Shown in pieces: positions 49,778 to 59,919 of a stretch of 64,000 nucleotides of DNA. The DNA is from Shewanella polaris (GTDB taxonomy: Bacteria; Pseudomonadota; Gammaproteobacteria; Enterobacterales; Shewanellaceae), in NCBI RefSeq assembly GCF_006385555.1, contig NZ_CP041036.1:2356001-2420000 (forward strand), read 5' to 3'. The notes beneath the pieces were generated by a model. It was not told the origin of the DNA and did not search any database. It was given only the letters and a program-made list of their open reading frames with translations. The position numbers and the translations under genes were made by a program. The first letter of the stretch is position 1. The number at the start of each line of letters is the position of its first letter.

Positions 49778-50141
49778 TTTTCTTAATATTGATGTCAATC
49801 ACATTTATTCAATTAAATAAGCATTACAAGCTTTAGCTATCACTAATTAATGCTTATAAATATTAAAATGTTGTTTATATTCAACAATGTATTTTTAAAT
49901 ATGTTATTTGCCGACGAAGCCGAACAACATCCTCTTAATAAAAACTATACTTTTCTCTAAGCAGGACAATTAACAAACCTATTTTTAGTCGATTATGCAT
50001 CAATAGATAACGTAGATAATTAATTCTTTGTTGTTAATTTATGTCACTGTTTTGTCATATCGCTATCGCCAATTACATCTAAGTCTGTTTTAAAATTTAT
50101 CTCGTTAAATACAGAGAACAGCTACAATAAGCAGCAGATAT

Positions 50142-50156
50142 TGTAATAAAATTACA
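50142..50156. promoter_or_regulatory. HexR-like operator upstream of adhE
   Basis: TGTAATAAAATTACA is a near-perfect palindrome that matches the HexR consensus as I remember it (TGTARTnnnRTTACA), 115-129 bases before the adhE start. Confidence 0.8.
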
Positions 50157-50169
50157 GTTATCAGTCTTT

Positions 50170-50185
50170 TGTGGTCAATATCACA
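50170..50185. promoter_or_regulatory. CRP-like site upstream of adhE
   Basis: TGTGGTCAATATCACA fits TGTGA-N6-TCACA with one mismatch. It lies between the two HexR-like sites. Shewanella uses CRP for anaerobic metabolism, which suits adhE. Confidence 0.55.
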
Positions 50186-50204
50186 ATATATCAGCCCTGA
50201 AAGC

Positions 50205-50219
50205 TGTAATTTTATTCAC
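50205..50219 (-). promoter_or_regulatory. Second, degenerate HexR-like site upstream of adhE
   Basis: Read on the minus strand GTGAATAAAATTACA agrees with the consensus at 12 of 15 positions and has an intact right half. It is 63 bases from the first site, about six helical turns. Confidence 0.45.
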
Positions 50220-50270
50220 AAAGAATATTTTACAAAATCGATTTGTTGAATATTTTTAGAAGGAACCACT

Positions 50271-52868
50271 ATGACAGTCACCAACATTCAAGAGCTTGAT
50301 TTATTGGTAGAGCGCGTTGCCAAGGCACAAGCAGAGTTCGCTAATTTTAGCCAAGAGCAAGTAGATAACATCTTCAGAGCTGCAGCATTAGCTGCTGCTG
50401 ATGCAAGAATCTCATTAGCCAAAATGGCCGTAATTGAAACTGGTATGGGCGTATTAGAAGATAAAGTGATTAAAAATCACTTTGCATCGGAATACATTTA
50501 TAACAAATACAAAGATGAAAAAACCTGCGGTATTTTGTCTGAAGATATAACCTTTGGTACTATCACTATTGCAGAACCTGTTGGTATTATTTGCGGTATT
50601 GTCCCTACGACAAACCCAACATCTACCGCTATTTTTAAAGCCCTTATTAGCTTAAAAACTCGCAATGGTATTATTTTCTCACCGCACCCAAGAGCTAAAA
50701 ACTCAACCACGACTGCAGCTAAAATAGTATTAGATGCAGCAGTTGCCGCAGGTGCACCCAAAGACATTATTGGCTGGATTGATCAACCAAGTGTTGCCTT
50801 GTCTAACCAATTAATGACTCATGCAAAAATTAACCTCATCTTAGCCACTGGTGGACCAGGCATGGTTAAAGCGGCCTATTCTTCAGGTAAACCAGCTATC
50901 GGTGTTGGTGCAGGTAATACACCTATCGTTATCGATGAAACAGCGGACATCAAACGTGCTGTAAGCTCCATATTAATGTCAAAGACCTTCGACAATGGTG
51001 TGGTATGCGCATCTGAACAAGCGGTGATTGTGGTAGACAGTATTTATAAACAAGTAAAAGAGCGTTTTGTCAGTCACGGCGGTCATATTCTGTCTAAAGC
51101 TGAAACTGCGGCAATGCAAACTGTGATCCTTAAAAACGGTGGTCTTAACGCCGATATTGTTGGCCAGAGTGCTGTTTCGATAGCTGCAATGGCTGGCTTT
51201 GAAGTGCCAAGTACCACCAAAGTGCTCATTGGTGAAGTCACAGATATTAATGACGCTGAAGCCTTCGCCCATGAGAAATTATCTCCGTTATTAGGTATGT
51301 ATAAAGCAAAAGACTTTAATGAAGCAATGGACAAAGCTGAAGCCTTAGTCACCTTGGGGGGTATTGGCCATACGTCTGGTTTATATACCGATCAAGACAC
51401 CCAAGATGATCGCGTTAAAGCCTTTGGTTTTAGAATGAAAACAGCACGCATTTTGATTAATACCCCTGCATCACAAGGTGGTATTGGTGACTTATACAAC
51501 TTTAAGTTAGCACCATCGTTAACTCTCGGTTGTGGTTCATGGGGTGGTAATTCAATTTCAGAGAACGTCGGCCCAAGTCACTTAATCAATAAAAAAATGG
51601 TCGCTAAGAGGGCTGAAAACATGTTGTGGCATAAGCTTCCATCATCTATTTACTTTCGCCGCGGTAGTCTACCGATAGCACTTGAAGAGTTAAGTGATAA
51701 AAAACGTGCACTGATCATTACTGACAAATTCTTATTCAATAACGGTTATTGTAACGAGACCTTAAAAATCCTTAAAGCACAGGGACTTGAAACCGAAGTG
51801 TTTTACGAAGTGGAAGCCGATCCAACCTTAGCGATTGTTCGCCAAGGCGCTAAAATCGCACAAAGCTTTCAGCCAGATGTCATTATTGCATTAGGCGGTG
51901 GATCGCCAATGGATGCAGCAAAGATCATTTGGGTTATGTACGAACACCCTAATGTTGATTTTGCCGATTTAGCAATGCGTTTTATGGACATCCGTAAACG
52001 TATTTATAAATTCCCTAAAATGGGCGTTAAAGCTCAAATGGTTGCCATTCCGACAACCTCAGGTACTGGTTCAGAAGTCACTCCTTTTGCCGTGGTAACC
52101 GATGAAAAAACCGGCATGAAGTACCCTATTGCAGACTATCAATTAACCCCGAACATGGCGATTGTCGATCCTAATTTAGTCATGGACATGCCTAAATCAC
52201 TCACCGCTTTTGGTGGCATTGATGCTGTCACACATGCGTTAGAAGCTTATGTAAGTGTGATGGCAAACGAGTACAGTGATGGCCAAGCGTTACAAGCATT
52301 AGACCTATTATTTAAATACCTACCAGACTCTTATGAATTTGGCGCTAAAGCGCCAGTGGCTCGAGAAAAAGTCCATAATGGAGCCACCATCGCGGGTATT
52401 GCTTTTGCCAATGCATTCTTAGGTGTTTGTCACTCAATGGCGCACAAATTAGGGGCTGAGTTCCACTTAGCTCACGGTTTGGCTAACGCATTATTAATCT
52501 CTAACGTGATCCGTTTTAACGCGACAGACATGCCAACCAAGCAAGCGGCTTTTAGTCAATATGATCGCCCTAAAGCGCTGTGCCGTTATGCTGCCATTGC
52601 GGATTATTTAAAGCTAGGGGGTAAAACAGATGCTCAAAAAGTTGAAAAACTGATTGAAAAGATTGAAGAGCTTAAAACAACCATTGGTATTCCTGCATCA
52701 ATTCAAGATGCTGGAGTTAATGAAGCAGATTTCATCGCCAAACTGGATGAACTGGCTGAAGATGCATTCGATGATCAATGTACTGGTGCTAATCCACGTT
52801 ACCCGTTAATCAAAGAGCTAAAACAAGTGCTGTTAGACAGCTTCTATGGCAGAGCTTATAAAGACTAG
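50271..52868 (+). CDS. adhE: Bifunctional acetaldehyde/alcohol dehydrogenase AdhE
   Basis: Converts acetyl-CoA to ethanol in two NADH-dependent steps during fermentation and forms filaments (spirosomes). 865 residues. The N-terminal aldehyde dehydrogenase half has the catalytic cysteine in FDNGVVCASEQAVI. The C-terminal half is an iron-dependent alcohol dehydrogenase, with GGGSPMDAAKIIW for NAD and metal-binding histidines in FLGVCHSMAHKLG and HLAHGLANALL. AAGGA precedes the ATG. Upstream HexR- and CRP-like sites suggest control by carbon supply and redox state. Terminator follows. Confidence 0.97.
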   Translation: MTVTNIQELDLLVERVAKAQAEFANFSQEQVDNIFRAAALAAADARISLAKMAVIETGMGVLEDKVIKNHFASEYIYNKYKDEKTCGILSEDITFGTITIAEPVGIICGIVPTTNPTSTAIFKALISLKTRNGIIFSPHPRAKNSTTTAAKIVLDAAVAAGAPKDIIGWIDQPSVALSNQLMTHAKINLILATGGPGMVKAAYSSGKPAIGVGAGNTPIVIDETADIKRAVSSILMSKTFDNGVVCASEQAVIVVDSIYKQVKERFVSHGGHILSKAETAAMQTVILKNGGLNADIVGQSAVSIAAMAGFEVPSTTKVLIGEVTDINDAEAFAHEKLSPLLGMYKAKDFNEAMDKAEALVTLGGIGHTSGLYTDQDTQDDRVKAFGFRMKTARILINTPASQGGIGDLYNFKLAPSLTLGCGSWGGNSISENVGPSHLINKKMVAKRAENMLWHKLPSSIYFRRGSLPIALEELSDKKRALIITDKFLFNNGYCNETLKILKAQGLETEVFYEVEADPTLAIVRQGAKIAQSFQPDVIIALGGGSPMDAAKIIWVMYEHPNVDFADLAMRFMDIRKRIYKFPKMGVKAQMVAIPTTSGTGSEVTPFAVVTDEKTGMKYPIADYQLTPNMAIVDPNLVMDMPKSLTAFGGIDAVTHALEAYVSVMANEYSDGQALQALDLLFKYLPDSYEFGAKAPVAREKVHNGATIAGIAFANAFLGVCHSMAHKLGAEFHLAHGLANALLISNVIRFNATDMPTKQAAFSQYDRPKALCRYAAIADYLKLGGKTDAQKVEKLIEKIEELKTTIGIPASIQDAGVNEADFIAKLDELAEDAFDDQCTGANPRYPLIKELKQVLLDSFYGRAYKD

Positions 52869-52904
52869 CCTAAACGAGAATAAGCAGTAAGCTTTTAATA
52901 AGAT

Positions 52905-52931
52905 GCCTTACAATATTGTAGGGCGTTTTTT
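52905..52931 (+). terminator. Terminator after adhE
   Basis: Stem GCCTTACAAT/ATTGTAGGGC with one G-T pair, followed by GTTTTTT, 37 bases after the adhE stop. Confidence 0.8.
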
Positions 52932-53031
52932 ATTGTTTTAAGAATGCATTTGAAAATGAATCGACTGCACTCAATTTAACTGTTACGAGGTAATAAGCAG
53001 TTTGAAAGACAGTTGTTATCCCCAATTAATG

Positions 53032-53711
53032 TTACTTAGCCAATACCAGCATAACGGCACTATTTGCATGGAGTTGAGTAGTATCATACAAAGGCACATG
53101 AGTATGTTGTTGCTGCACAAGTAAGGCTATTTCAGTACAACCTAAAATGACAGCCTCAGTTCCTTGCTCATAAAATTTGTCAATAATTCCAAGATAGGAT
53201 TGCCGTGATTGCGGATTAATAGTGTCAAGATATAGCTCTTGATATATCACATCATGGATTAATATTTGCTCGCCTAGCGAAGGTACAAAAACCTTAATGG
53301 GATAGTTAGCAGTTATTCGCTGCTTATAAAAGTCTTGCTCCATGGTAAAGCGCGTGCCCAGCAAGTCGACTTTATTGATCCAATCGGCTAACAACACCTC
53401 GGCTGTAGCATCAGCAATATGCAAAATGGGTATAGAGATTTGTGCTTGGATCTCATCAGCCACTTTGTGCATGGTATTGGTACAAATAATCACAAAATCA
53501 GCGTCACCGGCTTCTACCACAAAAGCGGCATCAGCTACATCCATACCCCTTGATGCTGTGACGCTTCAATTTCAGCAAAATCGACACTGTACAAACATAT
53601 TTTCTCTGAATGTAAGTCACCTAAAACTGTCTTAACCCCTTGGTTAATCGCCTGATAATAGCTTTACGCCGACTCCCAACTCATACTGCCATTCATGCAT
53701 ATTTTACTCAA
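53032..53711 (-). pseudogene. Decayed aspartate/glutamate racemase-family gene
   Basis: The C-terminal 170 codons (53032-53544) read cleanly as an Asp/Glu racemase with both cysteine motifs (ICTNTMHK and LGCTEIALL). Translating further upstream in another frame recovers the lost N-terminus: GSMSWESA, then a TAA at 53664-53666, then SYYQAINQGVK and LYSVDFAEIEASQHQG. The frame shifts near 53541-53550, and several residues expected before EAGDADF are missing. The original start is probably the TTG at 53711. At least one nonsense change, one frameshift and a small deletion make a functional racemase unlikely. Confidence 0.85.
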
Positions 53712-53945
53712 TTAAATTCAGAGCAATACGAAAAACTACAATTGCTAAGCAATTAATTCATGCGGGAACACGTTATAGAAAATATCCTAAGTAACTCTCC
53801 CACAGCAAAAAATGGGTTTCAACCTGCACTTCAACATTCTACAGGCTCGTCAATATGCTGCTGTTTATCGCAATCAGACTTATTTTAAACACAAGCACCA
53901 GAATCATTAGTCGTGTGGCAGAAAATAAGCCACCTTCTAGGGTAA

Positions 53946-54353
53946 TCAGTGCAGGTTCAATTCTTTAAACTTATTACAAATGGCCTGATGACGTTCTTTC
54001 AATTGCTCATGCTCACAGGCAAAAACTTTGTGAGACTTATGCTGAGTATCATGATTAACCTGAGCGCCATCATGTCCTGTTCGCTCGCCTGAGCGCTCAT
54101 GTGCACTGATTATCTCTTCATGGTGCGCCATCTCAATCTCATGAGTCATAATTTCTTGCTCATGCATTAGAATTTGCGCCTCATGTTCGTGAATTTCGGC
54201 TTCAATGCTGTGCAGGGTGGCGAGCAGCTTACTGTGCTCGATATGCCAACTCTGATGGTCAGCTTGCCATTGTTCATGATCCAAGTGGTCATGTTTGTGC
54301 TCACTATAGTCGTGTTTATGGTCGCTATAGTCATGATTTTGTTCGTTATTCAT
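53946..54353 (-). CDS. Histidine-rich small protein of unknown function
   Basis: 135 residues, 25 of them histidine (18 percent), with many Glu and Asp. The first 30 residues repeat a D-Y-S-x-H-K-H-D pattern; the middle is a predicted long helix with His at regular positions (HEAQILMHEQEIMTHEIEMAHHEE). The end holds two cysteines. No signal peptide. AAAGGAG lies 8 bases before the ATG, an excellent ribosome-binding site, so it is probably expressed. A cytoplasmic metal-binding or -storing role (nickel, zinc, copper) is plausible but inferred only from composition. No neighbour suggests a partner. Confidence 0.75.
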   Translation of the reverse strand: MNNEQNHDYSDHKHDYSEHKHDHLDHEQWQADHQSWHIEHSKLLATLHSIEAEIHEHEAQILMHEQEIMTHEIEMAHHEEIISAHERSGERTGHDGAQVNHDTQHKSHKVFACEHEQLKERHQAICNKFKELNLH

Positions 54354-54764
54354 AATGCACTCCTTTTAGATAAAGAGTCTTTAGCAAGTGCCTTTAAATG
54401 TCATTTAACCTAAGATTAAGCTTATGGGTGAAAACGCTGCGCGATTATCACTTAACGGTACAGATCTTTTGGTCGCGGTGACCGAAGTGAACAAATTTGC
54501 CGCTTTGTGTTAGATTTAGACTTTCATTACCCGCCAAAAACTTATTTATGTTTGTTCCCTTTACTACTAATTTCCTCCTAATTAGTTTTGGAGTCAACGA
54601 AGATCAGATATTTCTCTTTTAAAATTTCATAAGCACTGTGTACTGCCCTTAAAGGGAAGTAGGAATGGTGTATCCAGTGTTTTAGCTAGTCACAATTTTA
54701 GAGTTAATGTCCTGACACAATAATCTGTAAGGTATTGTTAATAAGCATTTTCATTAACGTTACT
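54354..54764. other. Intergenic region beside the histidine-rich gene
   Basis: About 410 bases with no recognised gene or coding remnant. It must hold the promoter of the histidine-rich protein gene. The adjoining tandem repeat and terminator are listed separately. Confidence 0.4.
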
Positions 54765-54796
54765 CTGACCCAATAAAATTCTGACCCAATAAAATT
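54765..54796. repeat. Perfect 16-bp tandem duplication
   Basis: CTGACCCAATAAAATT occurs twice head to tail and is preceded by TTACT. The TACTCTGACCC phrase resembles a sequence often found near REP-associated transposase elements in gammaproteobacteria. No transposase is nearby. Confidence 0.75.
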
Positions 54797-54854
54797 AAGA
54801 GATGGCCTCAGGCCATATGCCAGATCAATATGGCTAAGCGTACAAGGCATAAAA

Positions 54855-54879
54855 AAACCAGCTTACTAAGCTGGTTTTT
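54855..54879 (-). terminator. Terminator of the Entner-Doudoroff operon
   Basis: Stem AAAACCAGCTT/AAGCTGGTTTT with loop ACT, 25 bases beyond the eda stop. A runs on the plus strand give the T run on the minus strand. Confidence 0.85.
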
Positions 54880-54903
54880 AATGTGTTGCGATTAAACGAT
54901 TAA

Positions 54904-55548
54904 TTAAAGACCAGCTAACGCTTCTTTACACAATTGCGTAATACGAGCCCAATCTTCATTTTCAACTGCGTCTGTTGGAGCAATCCAGCTCCCACCAATA
55001 CAATCAACGTTAGGCAATGCCAAATAGTCTTTATAAGTAGCAAGGCTAATGCCACCTGTTGGGCAGAAATGAATATTAGACAGTGGCCCAGAGAATGATT
55101 TCAATGCATTAACGCCGCCAGAGGCTTCAGCTGGGAAAAATTTGAAGTGAGTGTAACCCAACTCCATTCCTACCATTATCTCTGAAATGCTAGCGATACC
55201 TGGAATTAACGGTACAGTTCCATTCTTGGCAGCTTTTAATAAATCAACAGTAGCCCCTGGGGTAATAATAAATTGGGCACCTGCTTCAACAGCTTGCTTC
55301 AGCTGACTTTCATTTAACACAGTACCAGCGCCTACAAGCGCTTCAGGTACTTCTTTAGCTATTTTAGCAATCGCTTCTAACGCACAAGGAGTACGTAAAG
55401 TCACTTCTAAAACACTAATGCCGCCCGCCACTAACGCTTTTGCTAATGGCACAGCTTGTTCAATTTTATTAATCACCATGACCGGAACAACCGGACTACG
55501 TTTAAACACGTCTTGTGGTTGTAACAACCAATTATTAGGCTTAAGCAT
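54904..55548 (-). CDS. eda: KDPG/KHG aldolase
   Basis: Splits 2-keto-3-deoxy-6-phosphogluconate into pyruvate and glyceraldehyde 3-phosphate, the last Entner-Doudoroff step. 214 residues. Glu in [23 protein letters not shown], and the Schiff-base lysine region [13 protein letters not shown] are intact, as is the phosphate-binding [12 protein letters not shown]. Last gene of zwf-pgl-edd-eda, 20 bases after edd. Confidence 0.97.
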   Translation of the reverse strand: MLKPNNWLLQPQDVFKRSPVVPVMVINKIEQAVPLAKALVAGGISVLEVTLRTPCALEAIAKIAKEVPEALVGAGTVLNESQLKQAVEAGAQFIITPGATVDLLKAAKNGTVPLIPGIASISEIMVGMELGYTHFKFFPAEASGGVNALKSFSGPLSNIHFCPTGGISLATYKDYLALPNVDCIGGSWIAPTDAVENEDWARITQLCKEALAGL

Positions 55549-55568
55549 ATTACCGACTTCCTTTATTT

Positions 55569-57395
55569 TTAATATAATTCATCAATAGCACTAGTGCTTC
55601 TTGCACCCGTTTCAGGACTACTTAAACTACGACGTAAGGCACCGAATAGCTCTCGCCCCATGCCATAGCTTGAATGATGTAAATCAACTTTCCCTGCGAT
55701 TCTATTGGCAAGTGTTTTTTCATCAACAAGCAGAGATAACTCACCTGTGGTTGAATCGATACGAATTAAATCGCCATCCTCAACCTTAGCAATTAATCCA
55801 CCATCGAGGGCTTCCGGAGTTAAATGAATAGCAGCAGGTACTTTACCTGACGCACCAGACATACGGCCATCAGTCACTAATGCAACTTTAAACCCTTTAT
55901 CTTGTAAGGTGCCCAAGAAAGGCGTTAGCTTGTGTAGTTCTGGCATGCCATTAGCTTTAGGCCCCTGACCTTTAACAACAACGACACAGTCTCTATCTAA
56001 AGATCCTGATTTAAACAATTCATCAATTTCATTTTGATCATTAATAACGACTGCAGGCGCTTCAATAATTCGATTTGCAGAAGGCACAGCAGAAACTTTA
56101 ATCACTGCACGGCCTAAGTTACCTTTAAGTAGTTTCAAACCGCCATTCTTTTGAAAAGGTGTATCTAGATGAGTCAATACTTCTTTATCTAGACTTTCAG
56201 TTACACCATCAACCCACTTAAGTTCGCCTTCAATTAAACGCGGCTCTTGGGTATAACGACGTAAACCAAAACCTGCGACAGTCTTGACATCTTCATGTAA
56301 TAAACCACCATCAAGTAACTCTTTAACCAAGAACCCCATGCCGCCTGCAGCATGGAAATGATTAATATCAGCTTGACCATTCGGGTAAACACGAGCGAGT
56401 AACGGCACAGAGTCTGACAAATCAGAAAAATCATCCCAGTTGACAATAATACCGGCAGCACGCGCAATAGCGACAATATGCATTGTTAAATTGGTTGAAC
56501 CACCGGTGGCCAAAATGGCCACAATACCGTTAACAATAGACTTTTCAGTAACAATTTCACCAATTGGAGTATATTGCGTGCCCATTGATGTTAAACGGCA
56601 TACTTGCTTAGCAGCCATCTTACTTAATTCATCTCGTATTGGGTCATCAGGGTTAATAAATGAAGAACCCGGTAACTGTAATCCCATTACTTCTAGCATT
56701 AACTGGTTTGAGTTGGCAGTACCATAAAAAGTACAAGTACCTGCACTATGGTAAGACTTAGCTTCAGCTTCTAGTAATACTGCACGGTCCACTTTACCTT
56801 GAGTAAATTGCTGACGAATACGGGCTTTTTCTTTGTTTGGAATACCTGACTTCATTGGCCCAGCTGGCACAAATAGCATTGGTAAATGGCCAAAACTTAA
56901 GGCGCCAATTAATAACCCAGGAACAATCTTGTCACAGATACCAAGTAGCAAAGCACCATCGAACATATTGTGCGATAAGCCAACTGCGGTAGACATAGCA
57001 ATCACTTCGCGACTAAGTAAACTCAGTTCCATGCCAGGCTGACCTTGAGTCACGCCATCACACATAGCAGGAACACCTGCAGCCACTTGTGCCACACTGC
57101 CCACATCCATACATGCTTGCTTAAGCATATTTGGGTATGTCTCGTATGGTTGATGTGCAGATAACATGTCATTAAATGCTGTCACAATACCTATATTGGC
57201 TTTAGTCAAATGACGCAATGAATCTTTTGCTTCTGGTTGGCAAGCTGCAAATCCATGGGCCAAATTGCCACAACTTAATGCGCTACGGTGAACGCCTCGA
57301 GTGTTGGCATCGTCTAATGCAGATAAATAACTTGAACGAGATTGTTGGCTACGAGCAATAATTCTATCGGTAACCGCTTGTACTACTGAGTGCAT
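55569..57395 (-). CDS. edd: 6-phosphogluconate dehydratase
   Basis: Fe-S dehydratase of the IlvD/Edd family, 608 residues; turns 6-phosphogluconate into 2-keto-3-deoxy-6-phosphogluconate. Cluster cysteines appear in [13 protein letters not shown] and [33 protein letters not shown] is the C-terminal family signature. Eleven bases after pgl and 20 before eda, so part of the same operon. Confidence 0.97.
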   Translation of the reverse strand: MHSVVQAVTDRIIARSQQSRSSYLSALDDANTRGVHRSALSCGNLAHGFAACQPEAKDSLRHLTKANIGIVTAFNDMLSAHQPYETYPNMLKQACMDVGSVAQVAAGVPAMCDGVTQGQPGMELSLLSREVIAMSTAVGLSHNMFDGALLLGICDKIVPGLLIGALSFGHLPMLFVPAGPMKSGIPNKEKARIRQQFTQGKVDRAVLLEAEAKSYHSAGTCTFYGTANSNQLMLEVMGLQLPGSSFINPDDPIRDELSKMAAKQVCRLTSMGTQYTPIGEIVTEKSIVNGIVAILATGGSTNLTMHIVAIARAAGIIVNWDDFSDLSDSVPLLARVYPNGQADINHFHAAGGMGFLVKELLDGGLLHEDVKTVAGFGLRRYTQEPRLIEGELKWVDGVTESLDKEVLTHLDTPFQKNGGLKLLKGNLGRAVIKVSAVPSANRIIEAPAVVINDQNEIDELFKSGSLDRDCVVVVKGQGPKANGMPELHKLTPFLGTLQDKGFKVALVTDGRMSGASGKVPAAIHLTPEALDGGLIAKVEDGDLIRIDSTTGELSLLVDEKTLANRIAGKVDLHHSSYGMGRELFGALRRSLSSPETGARSTSAIDELY

Positions 57396-57406
57396 GGTAA
57401 AACTCC

Positions 57407-58105
57407 TTACGCGCTATAAAACACATCAACGGGCGTTTTACGCTGCGCTAATATAGCTCTAATGGGCATTTGGGTAACATCATCATTTTCAAGTGCCTGA
57501 TGATATACAGTTAATTTAGGCTCTCCGACAAGATGCAAATAAATCTGACGACTATTTAAAATGGCATCTTTTGACAAGGTAATGCGTGCATGCGGGGCTG
57601 TAGTTGGATTCACAGCGACGCACAAAGCCTTAGTTGTTAATGCATTATCTAGTTCTGCACTGCACGGAAACCATGAACAAGTATGCCCATCAGTCCCCAT
57701 TCCCAGTACAACCACATCAAATGGACGTGGGAAGTTCGCTAACGATTCACTGGTCATATCACAACCGGCTTCAGGCGTTGCAAACATGTTTTTTAAGCCG
57801 CGAAATTTAGCGCTGGCGGCCCTATTTTGTAATAGATACTCTCTAACCAGCCTTTCATTTGAATCTTTTTCATCAGTATTAACCCAGCGCTCATCAGCTA
57901 AAGTAATGTAAACATCACTCCAATCGACTAACTTATGGCTTAATAGCTCAAATAATTTCAACGGTGTTGAACCGCCAGATACCACTAAACTGGCCTTGCC
58001 ACGAGTATCAACGGCATTTTGCAATTGTTGGGCAATTTTGTCGGCTAACTTAGCTTCAAGTGCAGCGGGCGTTTCAAATGATTTAAATACAGTATCTTTG
58101 ATCAT
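57407..58105 (-). CDS. pgl: 6-phosphogluconolactonase
   Basis: Hydrolyses 6-phosphogluconolactone. 232 residues of the NagB/Pgl fold (DevB type). Visible motifs: VVSGGSTPLKLFELLS, TLADERWVNTDEKDSNERLVREYL, and LGMGTDGHTCSWFP. It lies 9 bases after zwf and 11 before edd. Confidence 0.96.
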   Translation of the reverse strand: MIKDTVFKSFETPAALEAKLADKIAQQLQNAVDTRGKASLVVSGGSTPLKLFELLSHKLVDWSDVYITLADERWVNTDEKDSNERLVREYLLQNRAASAKFRGLKNMFATPEAGCDMTSESLANFPRPFDVVVLGMGTDGHTCSWFPCSAELDNALTTKALCVAVNPTTAPHARITLSKDAILNSRQIYLHLVGEPKLTVYHQALENDDVTQMPIRAILAQRKTPVDVFYSA

Positions 58106-58114
58106 GGTTACTCC

Positions 58115-59584
58115 CTACTCGTCCCAAGAACGGCCATCTTTGGTGATTAATGCCACTGACGAAACCGGCCCCCAGGTGCCTGCTGGATATGGCTTTGGCT
58201 TTTCGCCACTTTGCTCCCAAGACTGGATGATCCCGTCAACCCATTTCCATGCTTGCTCTACTTCGTCACGACGAACAAACAAGGCTTGGTTACCTAACAT
58301 TGCTTCAAGTAATAAACGCTCATATGCATCTGCGATACGTTCATTTTTAAACGTATCACTAAAACTTAAATCGAGCTTAGTGGTTTGTAGACGTTGCTTT
58401 TGCTCTAGACCTGGAACCTTGTTCATCATCTGAATTTCAACACCTTCATGAGGTTGTAATCGGATGGTTAGCTTATTAGGTGGTAAATTACGGTAGCTTG
58501 CGCGATATAAGTTATGTGGAGGGTTTTTAAAATACACCACAATCTCACTACTCTTGAACGGCATACGCTTACCACTACGTAAGTAAAATGGCACTCCAGC
58601 CCAACGCCAGTTATCTATGTCTACACGTAATGCAACAAACGTTTCAGTGTTTGAATTAGTGTTGGCACCTTCTTCTTCTAAGTAACCCGGAACAGGTGAA
58701 CCTTTTAAAAAGCCTGCACTGTATTGACCACGAACGGTATTTTCATACACATTATCGAGGTTAATTGGACGTAATGATTTAAGTACTTTCACTTTTTCAT
58801 CACGAATACTGTCAGCATCTAAATTCACTGGAGGATCCATAGCAACCAAAGTTAACACTTGTAATAAGTGATTTTGGATCATGTCGCGCATCTGACCTGC
58901 ACCATCAAAATATCCCCAACGCCCTTCAATACCAACTTCTTCAGCTACGGTAATTTGTACATGATCAATAGTACGGTTGTCCCATTTAGATGCAAACAAG
59001 GAATTAGCAAAACGCAGCGCTATTAGATTTTGTACCGTTTCTTTACCAAGATAATGGTCAATACGGTATACCTGATTCTCATTAAAAAATTCGGCTACTT
59101 GGTCGTTAATCACACGTGATGATTCTAGATCAGTACCAATTGGCTTTTCTAACACAACACGAGTATCTGAATGAATTAGGTCTTGTGCATGTAAACAGCG
59201 GCAGATAACGCCAAAAAGAGAAGGAGGTGTCGCGAAATAGTTCACCATCACGCGTTTACTTGGCTCAAGTAACTCGTGGAAAGCTTGGTAGCCTTCTGGC
59301 TCTGTAAAATTAGTGCCTATATAATGACAACGACTTAAGAAGCGGGCTAACGTAGTAGGGCAAATTTCATCTTTAACAAATGTGTTCAAAGCTTTTGTAA
59401 CGAGAGCAATAAACTCTTCATGAGTAAATGCGTCTTTTGCTACACCAATTATCTTGGTTTCCTTGTCTAGTAATTCTGCTTTGTCTAGTTGATATAAAGA
59501 AGGTAATAATTTACGCCTTGCTAAATCGCCTTTAGTACCGAAAAGTACGAAATCACAAGCCTTGGCTCCAATTGATTTACCCAT
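58115..59584 (-). CDS. zwf: Glucose-6-phosphate 1-dehydrogenase
   Basis: First enzyme of the Entner-Doudoroff and oxidative pentose-phosphate routes, 489 residues. Nucleotide-binding LFGTKGDLARRKLLPSLYQL and the active-site RIDHYLGKETVQNL with its lysine and histidine are intact. First gene of the operon and divergent from hexR. A HexR-like site lies 71-85 bases upstream. Confidence 0.97.
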   Translation of the reverse strand: MGKSIGAKACDFVLFGTKGDLARRKLLPSLYQLDKAELLDKETKIIGVAKDAFTHEEFIALVTKALNTFVKDEICPTTLARFLSRCHYIGTNFTEPEGYQAFHELLEPSKRVMVNYFATPPSLFGVICRCLHAQDLIHSDTRVVLEKPIGTDLESSRVINDQVAEFFNENQVYRIDHYLGKETVQNLIALRFANSLFASKWDNRTIDHVQITVAEEVGIEGRWGYFDGAGQMRDMIQNHLLQVLTLVAMDPPVNLDADSIRDEKVKVLKSLRPINLDNVYENTVRGQYSAGFLKGSPVPGYLEEEGANTNSNTETFVALRVDIDNWRWAGVPFYLRSGKRMPFKSSEIVVYFKNPPHNLYRASYRNLPPNKLTIRLQPHEGVEIQMMNKVPGLEQKQRLQTTKLDLSFSDTFKNERIADAYERLLLEAMLGNQALFVRRDEVEQAWKWVDGIIQSWEQSGEKPKPYPAGTWGPVSSVALITKDGRSWDE

Positions 59585-59654
59585 TGTTGAAAGCTCTCCT
59601 AATTATATGTGTGTGCTATCCGAATTCGAACGATGAATAAAAGCACACTTTTGT

Positions 59655-59669
59655 TGTAATATAACAACA
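59655..59669 (-). promoter_or_regulatory. HexR-like operator upstream of zwf
   Basis: Minus strand TGTTGTTATATTACA agrees with the HexR consensus at about 12-13 of 15 positions and lies 71-85 bases before zwf. Confidence 0.6.
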
Positions 59670-59866
59670 GAACATCAATATTGCATCTTTAATTTATAAA
59701 TATTGCGTTATTGTTAATCTAGTTATATGTACCCATTATCTGCTATGATTTCCCGCATACCACAAGGCTTTTGAACCATTTAATAGTGATCTATGTCTTG
59801 ATAAATAACCATAGAAACGAATTAATGGTAAAAAAATAACTTAATTTACGAATATCATGTAAGTTA

Positions 59867-59881
59867 TGGTATAAAATTACA
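59867..59881 (+). promoter_or_regulatory. HexR-like operator upstream of hexR
   Basis: TGGTATAAAATTACA differs from the consensus at two positions. It lies 39-53 bases before the hexR start and suggests autoregulation. Confidence 0.65.
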
Positions 59882-59919
59882 TCACCTACTTTTAGCTACT
59901 ATTTAGCGGATGCTTGCTT

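Larger units (their letters stand above)
49581..50270. other. 690-base divergent regulatory region, hexitol operon and adhE
   Basis: A long AT-rich region between divergent genes with no protein-like ORF. It contains a direct repeat near the hexitol side, an FNR-like TTGTTTATATTCAA at 49871-49884, and, within 130 bases of adhE, two HexR-like palindromes and a CRP-like site, listed separately. Confidence 0.6.
59585..59919. other. Divergent zwf/hexR promoter region
   Basis: About 335 bases, AT-rich, with two HexR-like palindromes: one nearer zwf (59655-59669) and one nearer hexR (59867-59881). No ORF. Confidence 0.6.

Noticed and set aside
49871..49884. FNR-type site TTGTTTATATTCAA upstream of adhE
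   Set aside because: Matches only 8 of 10 fixed positions and lies about 390 bases from the gene in AT-rich DNA; noted but not called as a feature.
53032..53544. Intact 170-residue racemase
   Set aside because: The family needs about 230 residues, and the missing N-terminal motif is found upstream in another frame with a stop, so the short ORF is a pseudogene fragment.
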